Below, in pieces: positions 8,060 to 15,949 of a stretch of DNA of 54,449 nt (the stretch's first letter is position 1; each line of letters begins with the position of its first letter). The position numbers were made by a program, and so were the translations under genes. The DNA lies in NCBI GenBank assembly GCA_903822005.1, contig CAIJNL010000033.1, positions 1 through 54,449 of the forward strand, in the 5' to 3' direction. The stretch is from an uncultured Nitrospiraceae bacterium (lineage in GTDB: Bacteria > Nitrospirota > Thermodesulfovibrionia > Thermodesulfovibrionales > Dissulfurispiraceae). The notes under the pieces were generated by a model that worked only from the letters and a program-made list of their open reading frames with translations, was not told the origin of the DNA and ran no database searches.

Positions 8060-8074
8060 ACAAATTGCGTGCCA
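8060..8074 (-). promoter_or_regulatory. Sigma54 -24/-12 promoter of the carrier-POR operon
   Basis: On the minus strand the sequence reads TGGCACGCAATTTGT: a consensus -24 TGGCAC, five bases, then TTGT for -12 (consensus TTGC). The -12 box is about 60 bp before the ATG at 7999. Candidate enhancer sites lie 280-360 bp further upstream and a PrpR-type sigma54 activator is encoded nearby. Confidence 0.75.
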
Positions 8075-8354
8075 GCTTTCCCTTTTGAAAAAATCGCAGC
8101 CGAAAAAGGGCGGGATATTCGGATATGTCGGTAATCAATCGATTGGCACTCGCGATTGTTACAACTGTCATGAGGATACATTTGAAAATAACACGCGAGG
8201 ACGACAACTTTGTAACCGACTGTAAAAAGGGTCATTTGCAGACTAAGGACTGATGCCTTGGCAAGATGCGGCTTCAGCTTTGGTCATGAGTTCCAGGGTG
8301 CAGATTAGCGGACAGGATTGTAACCCACCTGTGCCAAGGTAAATATTTTCGGAA

Positions 8355-8422
8355 TGAAAGCGTCTTTCAACCAGCGCAATGTTTCATTATTGAAACGACA
8401 AATATGTAACGCAACGTTTCAA
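8355..8422. promoter_or_regulatory. Cluster of GTTTCA/TGAAAC inverted repeats, candidate PrpR-type enhancer
   Basis: TGAAAGcgtCTTTCA (8355-8369) and GTTTCAttatTGAAAC (8381-8396) are perfect inverted repeats, and a degenerate copy lies at 8411-8422 (CAACGTTTCAA). The same hexamer forms the palindrome at 12253-12264 upstream of the PrpR-like gene. The sites are placed as enhancers for the sigma54 promoter at 8060-8074. The remainder of 8000-8577 holds no gene. Confidence 0.6.
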
Positions 8423-8463
8423 AAGGAGCGGTTTAACGCTTCTTTCAGCTTACTTCAAACAGG

Positions 8464-8510
8464 AAATGACGGCGGCAAGCCCAAGCAGTGGGTGGTTGCC
8501 GCCGTCATTT
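8464..8510 (-). terminator. 15-bp stem terminator downstream of the 8578 gene
   Basis: Arms 8464-8478 and 8496-8510 are perfect 15-bp complements with a 17-nt loop, about 70 bp past the stop of the minus-strand gene ending at 8578. A T-rich segment follows on the minus strand. Confidence 0.75.
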
Positions 8511-8577
8511 GAAAGCCCGCTCTTTGGCGGTCAATGATCAGGTTATTCTTCAGTCGAAAATCCGGCAGAAACTGCCG

Positions 8578-9252
8578 TTATTCTCCCTTTCGCACTTCTT
8601 CCAGAATCCGCTCAGCCTTGGCAGGATTGAAAACTCCGCAGACACAAAACCTTGAGAGGCAGTGAGCTGCCTCTTTTGGTGTCCTGCGTCCTTCCTTCAC
8701 CAGATCGATCATTTTCTTGGCAAAGTTGTTGGACACCATTCCATGCCCGCACATTGTGGACAGCTCAAGAACATGTTTGTCCGGCAGAAGGCTCAGGTCA
8801 CCATGGAAGCCCATGGAATACCCTACACTATGGCGTACAATGCCTGCGTTTTTGCAGCATAAACGCGCCATATCTGTCAGTGAGCTTATATTGACCGATA
8901 GCCCAAGATCTGCTTCCTTTAACTCAATGAGAAAGGCTTCCAGCTTTTCGGCGGTGTCGAAGACCACGGCCATCTGAGCACTTTTATCGTCAATGCTGTT
9001 CAGCACAGCCTCAGGGTCCCCCTCATCGACGCGGTGCCAGTGCACCAGCGGGCTGAGGTTCTCAGAGGTCCTGTACAATGAACCGTGGTGATTTCCTATA
9101 TTGACCGGTTTATGCTTCATGGCCATATGATAAAATTTTATCAACTTCTGTTTTGCGTCTTTATTGTTGATGCCCTGGGCAGCCATGCCGAAGATGACAA
9201 AATCGTCCCGGAAAGTCTCGGGCTCCCCGAATCTATGCAATGTATTGGTCAT
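8578..9252 (-). CDS. Unrecognised Cys/His-containing protein, partner of the adjacent ferredoxin
   Basis: 224 aa; I do not recognise the family. An AAAGGGAGAG ribosome binding site precedes the ATG. It has no signal peptide or membrane segment. Notable residues are NHHGS (54-58), adjacent cysteines 132-133, CGHGM (168-172) and a C-terminal C198...C203-V-C205-G-V-F-N, which together could bind a metal or iron-sulfur cluster. The middle (residues 65-125) looks like an alpha/beta domain ('AVVFDTAEKLEAFLIELKEADLGLSVNIS'). It is 33 bp downstream of the ferredoxin gene and ends before a strong terminator, so the two form a bicistronic unit. A redox role is inferred from the neighbour and the cysteines only. 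Confidence 0.7.
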   Translation of the reverse strand: MTNTLHRFGEPETFRDDFVIFGMAAQGINNKDAKQKLIKFYHMAMKHKPVNIGNHHGSLYRTSENLSPLVHWHRVDEGDPEAVLNSIDDKSAQMAVVFDTAEKLEAFLIELKEADLGLSVNISSLTDMARLCCKNAGIVRHSVGYSMGFHGDLSLLPDKHVLELSTMCGHGMVSNNFAKKMIDLVKEGRRTPKEAAHCLSRFCVCGVFNPAKAERILEEVRKGE

Positions 9253-9285
9253 AAATATTCTCTCCCTTTCTTTTGGAATATCCGG

Positions 9286-10098
9286 TCAAGCAGCGGGTGT
9301 GACAGACCGGCGGCCGAGACCTGCATTAGTTTTACCGCGAAATACATTATAACCTTCGCGGATAAACAGGGGCTCAAGCTTGTTGTCTCCCTTGGCATCA
9401 CAGCGTGTGGCCGCACCGATAGTAATAATGGTGTTAAGGGTTGGCGCGACTTCTTTGACAACCCGGAGAACCTCAGGAGCATGCGCAATGGTCGTCTTAA
9501 GTTCCAGAATGGCAGAAAGCAGCTTCTCGTTCATAACGTCTTCGCGGATGGTGCCCTTGACCGGATCGCTGAAGAGGGTATAAACAGGGTTCTTTTTTTC
9601 GAAGGTTACCGGCAGTGGCACCAGCGCATAGATCATTTTCTGGATATCCTTGAAATGAACGCCGACCCCCGGACGTCCGAATTCAATAGTAAAGCCTACT
9701 TCGCCTTCTTTAACCCGGTTCGTCAGGTCGTTGGTCTTGACCTCTTCCGTCCCGCGGCCGGTCACCCCTGTGGACTCATGCGGGACCTGGGGATCACTGA
9801 AAGCGCGCCGTACGATCCTGGGCCAGGTGAGTTCCTGCGGCGTGTGAGCGCCGGTCGGACATACATCAGGCTCGGGCTCAAAACGCAGGCGCAGCATTTT
9901 CAGAACTCCTCTGATCATACGTAACAGCGGCGGGTTCAGCCGTTCCTTGCTCATTGCGCGGCTGCAGGTGTAACACTCAACACAGGCATCCTGATTCACT
10001 GTCGAACGATTTGTCGCCGTATCGACATAAATGGCTCCCATGGGACAGACGGGCACACAGTTACCGCATCCGACACACTTCTTGCTGTCTATTTCCAT
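9286..10098 (-). CDS. Ferredoxin-domain protein with an interrupted second [4Fe-4S] motif
   Basis: 270 aa. The ATG at 10098 is chosen because AGGAGGTGT lies six bases upstream; a longer reading frame adds 17 unsupported residues. Residues 8-19 hold a normal motif, CVGCGNCVPVCP. The second begins CVECYTC (about residues 39-45), but its fourth cysteine, in 'VCPTGAH', comes about 35 residues later, after an insertion rich in Arg, Leu and Met that may be helical. The remaining 180 residues are not recognised. They contain 'FTIEFGRPGVGVHFKDIQK' and a C-terminal 'TIITIGAATRCDAKGDNK'. It is probably a cytoplasmic electron carrier or an enzyme's iron-sulfur subunit working with the protein encoded downstream. 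Confidence 0.75.
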   Translation of the reverse strand: MEIDSKKCVGCGNCVPVCPMGAIYVDTATNRSTVNQDACVECYTCSRAMSKERLNPPLLRMIRGVLKMLRLRFEPEPDVCPTGAHTPQELTWPRIVRRAFSDPQVPHESTGVTGRGTEEVKTNDLTNRVKEGEVGFTIEFGRPGVGVHFKDIQKMIYALVPLPVTFEKKNPVYTLFSDPVKGTIREDVMNEKLLSAILELKTTIAHAPEVLRVVKEVAPTLNTIITIGAATRCDAKGDNKLEPLFIREGYNVFRGKTNAGLGRRSVTPAA

Positions 10099-10293
10099 AG
10101 ACACCTCCTTATATTCATAATTCAACTTATTTGCCGCGCGCCGATTCAAGCCGACAATACCGGGGCAGTATTATTTTGCTGGTTTCAAGCGAACGGCGTT
10201 AGCGAGCCCAAAACATGATAAAAAAAGCAGCACCTTTGAAGCTCTGCCAATTTCTATTCTGATAATAATTGATTGCAACAAATTATTACAATA

Positions 10294-12231
10294 CTAACAG
10301 GTTTTCAATTTTCTCCAGAGCGTTGTCCGGCTCACCTTGAGCCTTCTTGCAGCCTCGGCTTTATTGCCGCCAGTCTCTTGCAGTATTTTTTCGATCAGGC
10401 CGGATTCAAGGCCGCTCAACTGTGCGGACAGCAGCGATCTGCCGCTCTGCCTTGCATGATCCGGCTCTCCGGAGGCTTTCTGCGCACTCTTTGTTTCCGG
10501 AAGACCTTCTGCAACAGGATCGAGTTCGAGCGTCTTGCGCACCTCATTTGGTCCGATAAAATCGCAATTGAACCGGAGTGAGAGACGCTTTATGGCATTG
10601 CGCAGTTCGCGTATATTTCCAGGCCAGGGGTAAAGCAGCAACTCCCGGCAGGCCTCCTGCGTAAAATGGGGAACAGGGCGCTTAAGATCACCATAAAACT
10701 CCCTGGCAAAGATTTCCGCAAGCAGAATTATATCGGTCCCTCTGTCGCGAAGGGGAGGGGCTGTCAGGGTCAACACATTAATGCGGTAGTAAAGGTCAGC
10801 GCGGAAGGTCTGTTCCCGCACCATGGTTTTCAGGTCCCTGTGAGTGGCCGCGATGACCCACACGTCAACGGGAATAATCCGGTCGTCGCCCAGTCGCATT
10901 ATCTCCCGTTCCTCCAGCACTCGAAGGATGCGGGCCTGCAGCCGAGGAGACATCTCCCCTATCTCATCAAGAAAAATTGTCCCCTTATGTGACAATTCGA
11001 ATAGTCCGGGCTTGCCGGCTTTGCGCGCACCCGTAAAGGCCCCTTCAACATATCCAAAGAGCTCGCTCTCCAGAAGACTTTCGGGCATTGCCGCACAATT
11101 GATCGCAACGAATGGACATTTGCGGCGTGCACTGGCCAGATGCATGGCATGGGCAAACATCTCCTTGCCTGTGCCCGATTCACCATGGATAAGGACGGTA
11201 GATTGGGAAGCGGCATATTCCCTGGCCATGTCGACTGCCTCGCGCAGGGCTTCGCTTTCACCCAGGATGCTGTCAAATGCATACTTGGCATTGTGTCCCC
11301 TGTCCGACAGCATGCGGCGCACCTTATGCTCGAGATTCTGGAGACTGGCGATATTCTGGAAAGTTGTTACGACCCCGACTGATCTGCCGTCCACCTTGAT
11401 CGGCACACGGTTAGCGACCACACGGGTACTGCCGATCTCGAGGATCTCTCCGAGTTCAGGCTTTCCCGACTTTAGTAATAAATGGCACTGGGCTTTAGGT
11501 ATGACATCGGTAACCGGCCGCCCGATAGCATCTTCGGCCTTCCAGCCCGACAGTTTTTCTGCCACCGGATTGAGAACGGTGACGCATCCACTCTCGTCAA
11601 GGGCTATGATCCCGTCATAAGCAAAATTCAGGATGGCATTGAGCTGTTCCGAGCGATGCTGTTCCTGCTTACATACGGAAAGTACCCTCTGCGCTTCTTT
11701 TAAAGCCTGGTGGACTGCCTCTTTCCCTGATGTTATAATCACGCTGTTCAGTCCGAAATTGCGCGCCTCCCTGGCCATTGCAATCTTTCCTATGACAACC
11801 TCTGCGCCCTCGTCCTTTATCTTCTGAATCCCCCTGAATATATCTTCTCCCTGGTTTTTAAGGGAGTATTTGATAAAGGTTTCGCCAAGAATTTTTTCGA
11901 GACTTTCGAGTCCCTGTATTACGTCCGGCACGTCCACTATGCCTATGGGGCCGCCATACTGCTTGGCCTGATAATATGCCCGCAATATATCATAGCCCCC
12001 GATAGGCACCTCGACTACCGGCAGGCCAATGCCGGCCTGCTGAATGAGCCAGGCAGTCACACCTCGGCTGACCACCACCTGGCACTTGTTTACCTTTGCC
12101 TCGAAGGCGGCCTGCACGCCCTCTTCTGTACGGGCCACCTGAATGTCCATGTCCAGACCCAGATCGCGGCTCACCTGACGGGCTATATGGGAAAGATCCT
12201 CATAGGGTGCTATGAAGAATATCTCGGTCAT
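10294..12231 (-). CDS. PrpR-family sigma54-dependent transcriptional activator
   Basis: 645 aa. Residues 1-190 form a PrpR N-terminal sensor domain ('[33 protein letters not shown]' type, quoted in part), which in the family senses a small metabolite. A PAS domain (about 195-290) follows ('[15 protein letters not shown]'). The AAA+ domain has Walker A GESGTGKE (350-357), the sigma54-contacting loop GAFTGA (397-402) and FLDEIGEM for Walker B. The last 40 residues are a Fis-type helix-turn-helix ('[21 protein letters not shown]'). A perfect TGAAACGTTTCA palindrome lies 21 bp upstream, and related repeats lie before the sigma54 promoter at 8060. It is therefore likely to activate the carrier-POR operon and control itself. 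The inducer is unknown; no prpB, prpC or prpD gene is nearby. Confidence 0.88.
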   Translation of the reverse strand: MTEIFFIAPYEDLSHIARQVSRDLGLDMDIQVARTEEGVQAAFEAKVNKCQVVVSRGVTAWLIQQAGIGLPVVEVPIGGYDILRAYYQAKQYGGPIGIVDVPDVIQGLESLEKILGETFIKYSLKNQGEDIFRGIQKIKDEGAEVVIGKIAMAREARNFGLNSVIITSGKEAVHQALKEAQRVLSVCKQEQHRSEQLNAILNFAYDGIIALDESGCVTVLNPVAEKLSGWKAEDAIGRPVTDVIPKAQCHLLLKSGKPELGEILEIGSTRVVANRVPIKVDGRSVGVVTTFQNIASLQNLEHKVRRMLSDRGHNAKYAFDSILGESEALREAVDMAREYAASQSTVLIHGESGTGKEMFAHAMHLASARRKCPFVAINCAAMPESLLESELFGYVEGAFTGARKAGKPGLFELSHKGTIFLDEIGEMSPRLQARILRVLEEREIMRLGDDRIIPVDVWVIAATHRDLKTMVREQTFRADLYYRINVLTLTAPPLRDRGTDIILLAEIFAREFYGDLKRPVPHFTQEACRELLLYPWPGNIRELRNAIKRLSLRFNCDFIGPNEVRKTLELDPVAEGLPETKSAQKASGEPDHARQSGRSLLSAQLSGLESGLIEKILQETGGNKAEAARRLKVSRTTLWRKLKTC

Positions 12232-12252
12232 TCATCCCCTCAGTTTAATTAA

Positions 12253-12264
12253 TGAAACGTTTCA
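12253..12264. promoter_or_regulatory. TGAAACGTTTCA palindrome, candidate autoregulatory site
   Basis: A perfect 12-bp palindrome lies 21 bp before the PrpR-like start at 12231, in the divergent gap shared with the amidohydrolase gene at 12394. A further half-site, TGTTTCAA, lies about 10 bp away. It matches the arms of the 8355-8396 repeats. Confidence 0.55.
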
Positions 12265-12393
12265 GGTTTTCCACTGTTTCAATTTAACATAGGCCGGGCA
12301 GTAATAGAAATGAGCCGCATTTACTTCCAACGCCGATCTATGTAAAGATAACTCTAATAGCTGCGCATATAATCTAAAGGGGGGTAGCAACTT

Positions 12394-13347
12394 ATGTTGA
12401 CGAGACGTGAATTTATGGTTGGAGCAATGGCCGCCGGGGTGTTGCTGTACACAAAAACAGGCTATGCTAAACCAGCCCAACCTGCCACGCCGGTGAACTT
12501 CGACGTTCCCGCTGGAGCATGCGATTGCCACACGCATATCCATTATCCTGACAAATTTCCCTTTTATCCGGGACGTGTGTATACACCCGAGGCGGCGATG
12601 CCGGATGAGATGTCAAGGCTCCATAGGGCGCTTCACATCCAGCGCGTCGTTATAGTCACGCCGAGTGTCTACGGAACCGATAATTCGTGCTCAATTTACG
12701 GCATGAAGGCGCGCGGCAAAGATGCACGCGGCGTCGCGGTGATCGACGACAAAACCACGGAAAGAGACCTTGACGCCCTCGTAAAGGCAGGTTTTAAAGG
12801 CATACGGCTCAACCTTCATACGGTCGGGACGCACGACCCGTCCGTTGCCGCAAAGCAGTTTCAGAACGCGGCCAAACGCGTGCAGTCTCGCAACTGGCAC
12901 GTACAGCTCAATACAAGCCTGTCAGTGGTTGCCGCATTGAAAAATGAGTTCGCCGCGTCGCCCGTTCCGATAGTGTTTGATCATTTCTGTAACGCTGATA
13001 CAAAGCTTGGTGTAAACCAGCCCGGCTTTGCAGAACTGGTTGACCTGGTCCGGTCTGGCAAGGCCTACGTAAAAATCTCAATAACAGCTGGTCCGAGAAA
13101 GGATTATACGGGCTTTACACCGCTTGCCAAGGCGCTGATTGCCGCAAACCCGGACCGCATCGTGTGGGCAACAAACTGGCCGCATCCAAACTCGGTCACA
13201 CCGCCAGGGCGCAAACCCACTGAATTGACCCCCCTGTTTCAGGTCGACGACGGGCTCACGTTAAACCTGCTGCCGGTTTGGGAACCCAGTGCTGTTGTGC
13301 GCAAGAAAATCCTTGTGGACAACCCCGCGCGTCTTTATGAGTTTTAA
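12394..13347 (+). CDS. Tat-exported amidohydrolase-2 family protein (lactonase-like)
   Basis: 317 aa. MLTRREFMVGAMAAGVLL is a twin-arginine signal, so the enzyme should be exported. The mature part is a TIM barrel of amidohydrolase family 2, closest in pattern to 2-pyrone-4,6-dicarboxylate lactonase-like hydrolases: DCHTHIHYP (44-52, metal or substrate HxH), FDHF with H197, and ATNWPHP near 259-265. Position 261 is Asn where characterised lactonases of this group have a catalytic Asp, so activity may differ. The family hydrolyses lactones or decarboxylates cyclic acids. Such enzymes are usually cytoplasmic, which makes export notable. The gene is divergent from the PrpR-like regulator and ends in its own terminator. 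A TATAAT lies at 12368-12373 but very close to the start. Confidence 0.78.
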   Translation: MLTRREFMVGAMAAGVLLYTKTGYAKPAQPATPVNFDVPAGACDCHTHIHYPDKFPFYPGRVYTPEAAMPDEMSRLHRALHIQRVVIVTPSVYGTDNSCSIYGMKARGKDARGVAVIDDKTTERDLDALVKAGFKGIRLNLHTVGTHDPSVAAKQFQNAAKRVQSRNWHVQLNTSLSVVAALKNEFAASPVPIVFDHFCNADTKLGVNQPGFAELVDLVRSGKAYVKISITAGPRKDYTGFTPLAKALIAANPDRIVWATNWPHPNSVTPPGRKPTELTPLFQVDDGLTLNLLPVWEPSAVVRKKILVDNPARLYEF

Positions 13348-13405
13348 GGGGCGCTGAGTATTAATTTAGCCACCAGGATCACGTTGTAAGTAATGCAATC
13401 AAATA

Positions 13406-13438
13406 AAGGAGCTGCCGGTTTTCGGCAGCTCCTTTTCA
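13406..13438 (+). terminator. Rho-independent terminator after the exported amidohydrolase
   Basis: AAGGAGCTGCCG (13406-13417) pairs with CGGCAGCTCCTT (13423-13434) around a five-base loop and is followed by a short T-run. It separates the amidohydrolase gene from the next operon. Confidence 0.9.
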
Positions 13439-13515
13439 CAAAGACTACATCACGCAACAACACTTAAGGTCAGATGAAGGAAAAATGTCGGCATTGAAAT
13501 CGCTAGCATTGGTTT

Positions 13516-13530
13516 TAATAGGTGCTATTA
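13516..13530. repeat. TAATAG-gtg-CTATTA inverted repeat upstream of the 13590 promoter
   Basis: A perfect 6-bp inverted repeat with 3-bp spacer lies 60-75 bp upstream of the -24 box, a normal enhancer position. It does not match the other candidate enhancers in the window. Apart from this, the terminator and the promoter, the 338-bp gap 13348-13685 shows nothing. Confidence 0.35.
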
Positions 13531-13589
13531 GGAGCCCCAAATCGTATCTCGCTTGCCCATAGTGCTTGATACTATAAGCATTATAATAT

Positions 13590-13604
13590 TGGTATAAAAC
13601 TTGC
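13590..13604 (+). promoter_or_regulatory. Sigma54 -24/-12 promoter of the 13686-17419 operon
   Basis: TGGTAT, five bases, TTGC followed by TA: the GG and GC doublets are exactly ten bases apart as sigma54 requires, and only one position of the -24 box (T for C) is off consensus. The ATG of the first gene is about 80 bp downstream. Confidence 0.65.
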
Positions 13605-13612
13605 TATTTCGT

Positions 13613-13642
13613 ATGCAACGATAACTTTTTCGTTTAGGCGCG
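13613..13642 (-). promoter_or_regulatory. Candidate activator site resembling the porin-upstream palindrome
   Basis: Read on the minus strand this contains GCGC, TAAACG, five bases, GTTA and GTTGC. The palindrome at 22439-22466 has the same core, TAAACG-N5-GTTA, with the same flanking GCGC and GTTGC. It lies between the sigma54 promoter and the start codon. That is an unusual place for an enhancer, so the assignment is tentative. Confidence 0.35.
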
Positions 13643-13685
13643 TCGCAAACAATAGTTAAATACACATGTATGGAGGCAACTGACA

Positions 13686-14660
13686 ATGAAAGAAGTTCTT
13701 ATGATGAAAGGCGCGCGCACCGTCATTGACTTGTGCGCAAATGCAAAAAAGGGGGAAAATGTGCTTATCGTGACCGACCCGGAACGCGTGAGCATCGCAA
13801 AAGTGTTAATGGCCGCTCTCTATGAACGTTCGATCGATGCGGTCATGTGCGTAATGCCCGCTAATGAATTCGACGGACAGGAACCGCCAAAAACTGTTGC
13901 TGCCGCATTGCTTGAGGCCGATGTAGTGTTGATGCCGGTGAGCCGGTCTATTTCCCATTCAACAGCCGTGAAAGCTGCACTGAAGAATGGAGCACGCATT
14001 GTTGCCCTTTCGGCATTTGTAGAGGAACAGATGTATATCGGCGGGATACTGGCTGATTTTGCGAAAGAAAAAATTGTCTGCGACCGTTTTAGTGATTACT
14101 TTGATAAAGGCAGCACTGTAACAATCACCACGCCTGCGGGGACCAACTATACGGCCAGTATTGCCGGCAGGCCCGGAAATTCGCATTCGGGTATTGTAAA
14201 TAAACCCGGGGCCTATACTGCCGTTCCCAATATTGAAGCAAATGTCTCCCCGGTGGAAGGGACTTCGGAAGGCGTCCTCGTAATTGACGGCAGTGTTCCC
14301 AACTTCGGCATTGGCGTCGTTGAAACGCCCGTCATTTATAAAATGAAGGGCGGCGTGATATACGAAATAAGCGGCGGCAAAGAAGCGGCGCGACTGAGCA
14401 GCATGTCGCAATCGATGAATGATCCCGCGGTGTACAATATCGCCCAGATTGCCATTGGGCTTAACCCCGAGTGCAAAAGGGTAAACGGCCAGATGCTGAA
14501 CGATCACGGCGCCTACGGCAGGGTGCATATAGGTATCGGCACCAGTTCTTCACTTGGCGGGAAAGTGAAAGCCCCGCTTCATTATGATGTGGTTATGGAA
14601 AAACCGACCATGATTATTGACGGCAAAGTCGTGCTGAAGGACGGCATTCCCATAGACTGA
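13686..14660 (+). CDS. M29 aminopeptidase / NicX-like metalloenzyme
   Basis: 324 aa cytoplasmic protein, first in a three-gene operon (82 bp, then 40 bp gaps). It has the fold and motifs of the family that joins M29 (thermophilic) aminopeptidases with the ring-cleaving 2,5-dihydroxypyridine dioxygenase NicX: 'PNIEANVSPVEGTSEG', 'GGKEA', 'NIAQIAIGLNP', H281 in VHIGIG and H299-Y-D301. The HxD pair is a metal ligand pair in both subgroups. Q254, in NIAQIAIG, occupies a position where aminopeptidases usually have a metal-binding Glu, which weakens the peptidase reading. Sequence alone does not decide between peptidase and ring-opening enzyme. The neighbours (an amidohydrolase, a carboxylate transporter) suggest catabolism of a cyclic or amide-containing compound. 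Confidence 0.7.
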   Translation: MKEVLMMKGARTVIDLCANAKKGENVLIVTDPERVSIAKVLMAALYERSIDAVMCVMPANEFDGQEPPKTVAAALLEADVVLMPVSRSISHSTAVKAALKNGARIVALSAFVEEQMYIGGILADFAKEKIVCDRFSDYFDKGSTVTITTPAGTNYTASIAGRPGNSHSGIVNKPGAYTAVPNIEANVSPVEGTSEGVLVIDGSVPNFGIGVVETPVIYKMKGGVIYEISGGKEAARLSSMSQSMNDPAVYNIAQIAIGLNPECKRVNGQMLNDHGAYGRVHIGIGTSSSLGGKVKAPLHYDVVMEKPTMIIDGKVVLKDGIPID

Positions 14661-14742
14661 GGATGCTTTCTCAGAAAAAGAATCTCTGGTATTATAAGTC
14701 ATCAGTAGGCATTTAAAGAATAATCGGGAGGGCGCGAAGATA

Positions 14743-15909
14743 ATGAGTAATCTCACCTATATTAAAGCGGCATATATGTTCGATAGCCTGGACGGGACTT
14801 TCAAGCAGGGTCCGGTTGTTACTGTCGAAAACGACAGGATCGTCAATGTTCGCTTTGGCGTTTCATCCCTTCCGGACAACGGAAAAATCATCGAACTCAA
14901 GGGATGTACCCTGCTGCCGGGCTTCATTGACGCGCATGATCATCTGGCCCTCTCTCCCCAGTTAAAAAATTATCCTTCTATCATGGCTGATCCTGATCCT
15001 GTCCTGCTTATGCGGTCTATTATCAATATGAAAACCGACCTGTACGCCGGGGTAACGACTTCCAGGTGTCTGGGTGACAGGAATTTTCTTGATCTCTATC
15101 TGAAGGATGCCGTTAACCAGGGGCTGATCGAGGGGCCACGGATTTATACCTGCACCCGCGGTCTTAAGGCCAGTCACGCTCACGGTTTTGTAGGCACTCC
15201 ATTTGACGGAGTGGAAGCGATGCGGGCGGCTGTACGTGAAAATATAAAACGCGGGGCTGATTTTATCAAGATATTTGTGACAGGCAACTTCCGGCAGTCG
15301 CCATGGCTGCCCTACTACCTGAGTCCGCAGGAAATTTTCACCATTGCCGAGGAAGCCCACCGGGTAGGAAAAAAGGTTGCTGCCCATTGTATCGGAGGCG
15401 AGGGCCTGGACCAGTGCATTGAGCAGGGTGTGGACATCATCGAGCACGCCTATTATGCAACCGACGCACAGATAGAACGTCTTCTAAAAAAAGACAGGTG
15501 GGTCGTATTCACCCCGAGTAATAACTTTAATGATGCAAGATGGGCGAACGTAAGCGAAAAAGCCGTAAATGAAATGCGAGTCAATCGTGAGGAAGTTTTA
15601 AACAGCCAGAAGAAGGTGCTCAACTCAGGCGTCAAATTTGCTATCGGGACCGATGCCACTCATGGCGCGGTTGCTGAAGATGTGATATTTGTGGTCAATA
15701 CAATGGGCGGTACCATTGCCCACGCGCTTCAGGGGATATCCAAGTCAGCGGCAGAGCTGTGTGAAATGAGCCAGCTTATTGGTTCAATAACTGAAGGTAA
15801 AAAAGCGGATATTGTAGCGGTAACCGGTGTTGTGGAAAAAGATATCGAGGCGCTTAGGAATGTCTGCTTTGTAATGAAAGATGGAATTACTGTAAGAAAT
15901 AGCCTGTAA
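14743..15909 (+). CDS. Amidohydrolase (imidazolonepropionase/prolidase-like, metal-dependent)
   Basis: 388 aa, the normal size for amidohydrolase family 1. Visible active-site residues in order: H65 and H67 in DAHDH, K176 in FIKIF (the Lys that is carboxylated to bridge two metals), H215 in AAHC, H235 in IEHAYY and D304 in GTDATHG. 'LLPGFIDAH' and 'GKKADIVAV' are family hallmarks. No signal peptide. It hydrolyses a C-N bond in a cyclic amide, amino-acid derivative or dipeptide; the exact substrate cannot be read from sequence. It lies between the M29/NicX-like gene and the DASS transporter, consistent with stepwise breakdown of an imported compound. A GGGAGG ribosome binding site lies upstream of the ATG. 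Confidence 0.8.
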   Translation: MSNLTYIKAAYMFDSLDGTFKQGPVVTVENDRIVNVRFGVSSLPDNGKIIELKGCTLLPGFIDAHDHLALSPQLKNYPSIMADPDPVLLMRSIINMKTDLYAGVTTSRCLGDRNFLDLYLKDAVNQGLIEGPRIYTCTRGLKASHAHGFVGTPFDGVEAMRAAVRENIKRGADFIKIFVTGNFRQSPWLPYYLSPQEIFTIAEEAHRVGKKVAAHCIGGEGLDQCIEQGVDIIEHAYYATDAQIERLLKKDRWVVFTPSNNFNDARWANVSEKAVNEMRVNREEVLNSQKKVLNSGVKFAIGTDATHGAVAEDVIFVVNTMGGTIAHALQGISKSAAELCEMSQLIGSITEGKKADIVAVTGVVEKDIEALRNVCFVMKDGITVRNSL

Positions 15910-15949
15910 CACGGTCTATAACTTCCCTATACCACTGGAGGTGTGAAAG

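Noticed and set aside
12368-12373. TATAAT immediately before the exported amidohydrolase
   Set aside because: Only about 20 bp from the ATG and overlapping the ribosome binding region, so a transcript starting there would lose most of the Shine-Dalgarno; not called as a promoter.
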